A stretch of 64,000 nucleotides of DNA, from positions 62,001 through 126,000 of the forward strand of contig NZ_AP025174.1 of the NCBI RefSeq assembly GCF_003402535.2, read 5' to 3'. The position numbers and the translations under genes were made by a program. The notes under the pieces are model-generated. The model was not told the DNA's origin. It was given only the letters and a program-made list of their open reading frames with translations, and ran no database searches. Below, one piece after another: positions 63,557 to 64,000 of the stretch (the stretch's first letter is position 1; each line of letters begins with the position of its first letter). This stretch comes from Cupriavidus sp. P-10 (GTDB lineage: Bacteria; Pseudomonadota; Gammaproteobacteria; Burkholderiales; Burkholderiaceae).

Positions 63557-64000
63557 ATGCATCCGCCCAACATTGTTGTCGTCACCGGTGGCACCGCAGG
63601 CGTGGGGCTCGCTGCCGTGCGGGCCTTTGCGCAGCGCGGGGACTGGATCGCGATCCTGGCAAGAGAGCCGGATCGCCTGGCCCGGGTCTGTAGCGAATTG
63701 CGCGACCTGGGGATCCTGGCGCTGGGCATCCCCGTCGATGTCGCCGATGCCCAGCAGGTGGAGGCAGCAGCGTCGCGCATTGAGCTCGAACTGGGACTGA
63801 TCACGATTTGGGTGAACAATGTCTCTACGACCGTGTTTGCGCCGGTCGCCGAAACAACGGCGGCCGAGTATCGCCGCGTCACGGAAGTGGTCTATCTGGG
63901 CGCGGTGCATGGCACGTTGGCCGCGCTGAAACGCATGTCGGCGCGCAATCATGGCTGTATTGTGCAGACCGGCTCGGCGCTGGCCTATCGGTCCATCCCG
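63557..64000 (+). CDS. Short-chain dehydrogenase (SDR), cut by window edge
   Basis: Open to the end of the window (148 codons). Starts at ATG 63557, which follows the GH15 stop directly. NAD(P) site NIVVVTGGTAGVGLAAVRAF, then SDR landmarks DVADAQQVEA and LITIWVNNVSTTVF (NNxx), and a start of the active-site region NHGCIVQTGSALAYRS (Ser). Classical SDR by these motifs; the catalytic YxxxK lies outside the window. Substrate unknown. Confidence 0.85.
   Translation, partial: MHPPNIVVVTGGTAGVGLAAVRAFAQRGDWIAILAREPDRLARVCSELRDLGILALGIPVDVADAQQVEAAASRIELELGLITIWVNNVSTTVFAPVAETTAAEYRRVTEVVYLGAVHGTLAALKRMSARNHGCIVQTGSALAYRSIP

Overview
The window looks like an accessory region (megaplasmid, chromid or genomic island) of a metal-resistant beta-proteobacterium, most likely Cupriavidus or a close relative in the Burkholderiales. 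The main reasons are a CopK homologue, CopABCD/CopI/CopRS and CzcE-family proteins of the C. metallidurans type, a Burkholderiales-type trimeric porin, high GC and several insertion sequences. Both edges cut genes: an ISNCY-family transposase on the left and a short-chain dehydrogenase on the right.

Region 1 (1-19.7 kb) is mobile and defensive. After the ISNCY transposase and three unrecognised small genes comes a three-gene pPIWI_RE cassette on the minus strand, in the order Y-domain/REase gene, DinG/XPD-like helicase with candidate Fe-S cysteines, PIWI/RNase H protein. The genes overlap as GTGA and ATGA. An ISL3-family IS (9578-10890, 8-bp target duplication ATGTATTT) splits the REase gene. 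Removing the IS and one duplication copy on paper restores a 494-codon frame that ends in the overlap with the helicase. Next to the cassette, on the plus strand, is a Tn7-like transposition operon (TnsA-like, TnsB, TnsC, TniQ). It is followed by decayed fragments of a second tnsC-tniQ pair and by a truncated homologue of the 211-aa protein encoded at 1697. A cluster of GACAAC sites at 2735-3010 is a candidate transposon end. The simplest reading is a Tn7-like element, or the wreck of two, carrying a phage/plasmid-defence cassette that a later IS has disrupted.

Region 2 (19.7-34.4 kb) holds a DUF305 protein, an FAD oxidoreductase-Rieske fusion with a membrane-anchored cytochrome c, and a minus-strand monovalent-cation efflux operon. 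The operon runs from four small proteins rich in Met, Cys or His (32.4 to 30.8 kb) into cusC-cusB-cusA-cusF. A MerR/CueR-type promoter with a 19-bp spacer sits at its head.

Region 3 (34.4-46.1 kb) holds a zinc-ribbon methyltransferase, a CzcE-family protein, an exported peptide made of 13-residue repeats, an EptA-like phosphoethanolamine transferase with a PAP2 phosphatase, an orphan nuclease, and a second CueR-type promoter that drives DUF2933 protein-CopF ATPase-DUF411 protein-cytochrome c.

Region 4 (46.1-61.6 kb) is the periplasmic copper-resistance core: copI, copD, copC, copB, copA on one strand, divergent from copRS; then a frameshifted IS630 element, a porin, copK, and a second, diverged copA-copB pair, with a Csp-type copper-storage protein transcribed the other way. 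Related boxes of the TTACA-N5-G(T/A)(A/C)AG type lie before copA1, czcE2 and copA2, which suggests a shared CopR regulon. The right edge has a frameshifted GH15 glucoamylase/trehalase-like gene and the start of an SDR.

Together regions 2-4 cover cytosolic export (CopF), periplasm-to-outside efflux (CusCBA-F), periplasmic oxidation and sequestration (CopA, CopI, CopK, CopC), storage (Csp) and envelope changes (EptA, PAP2, porin).
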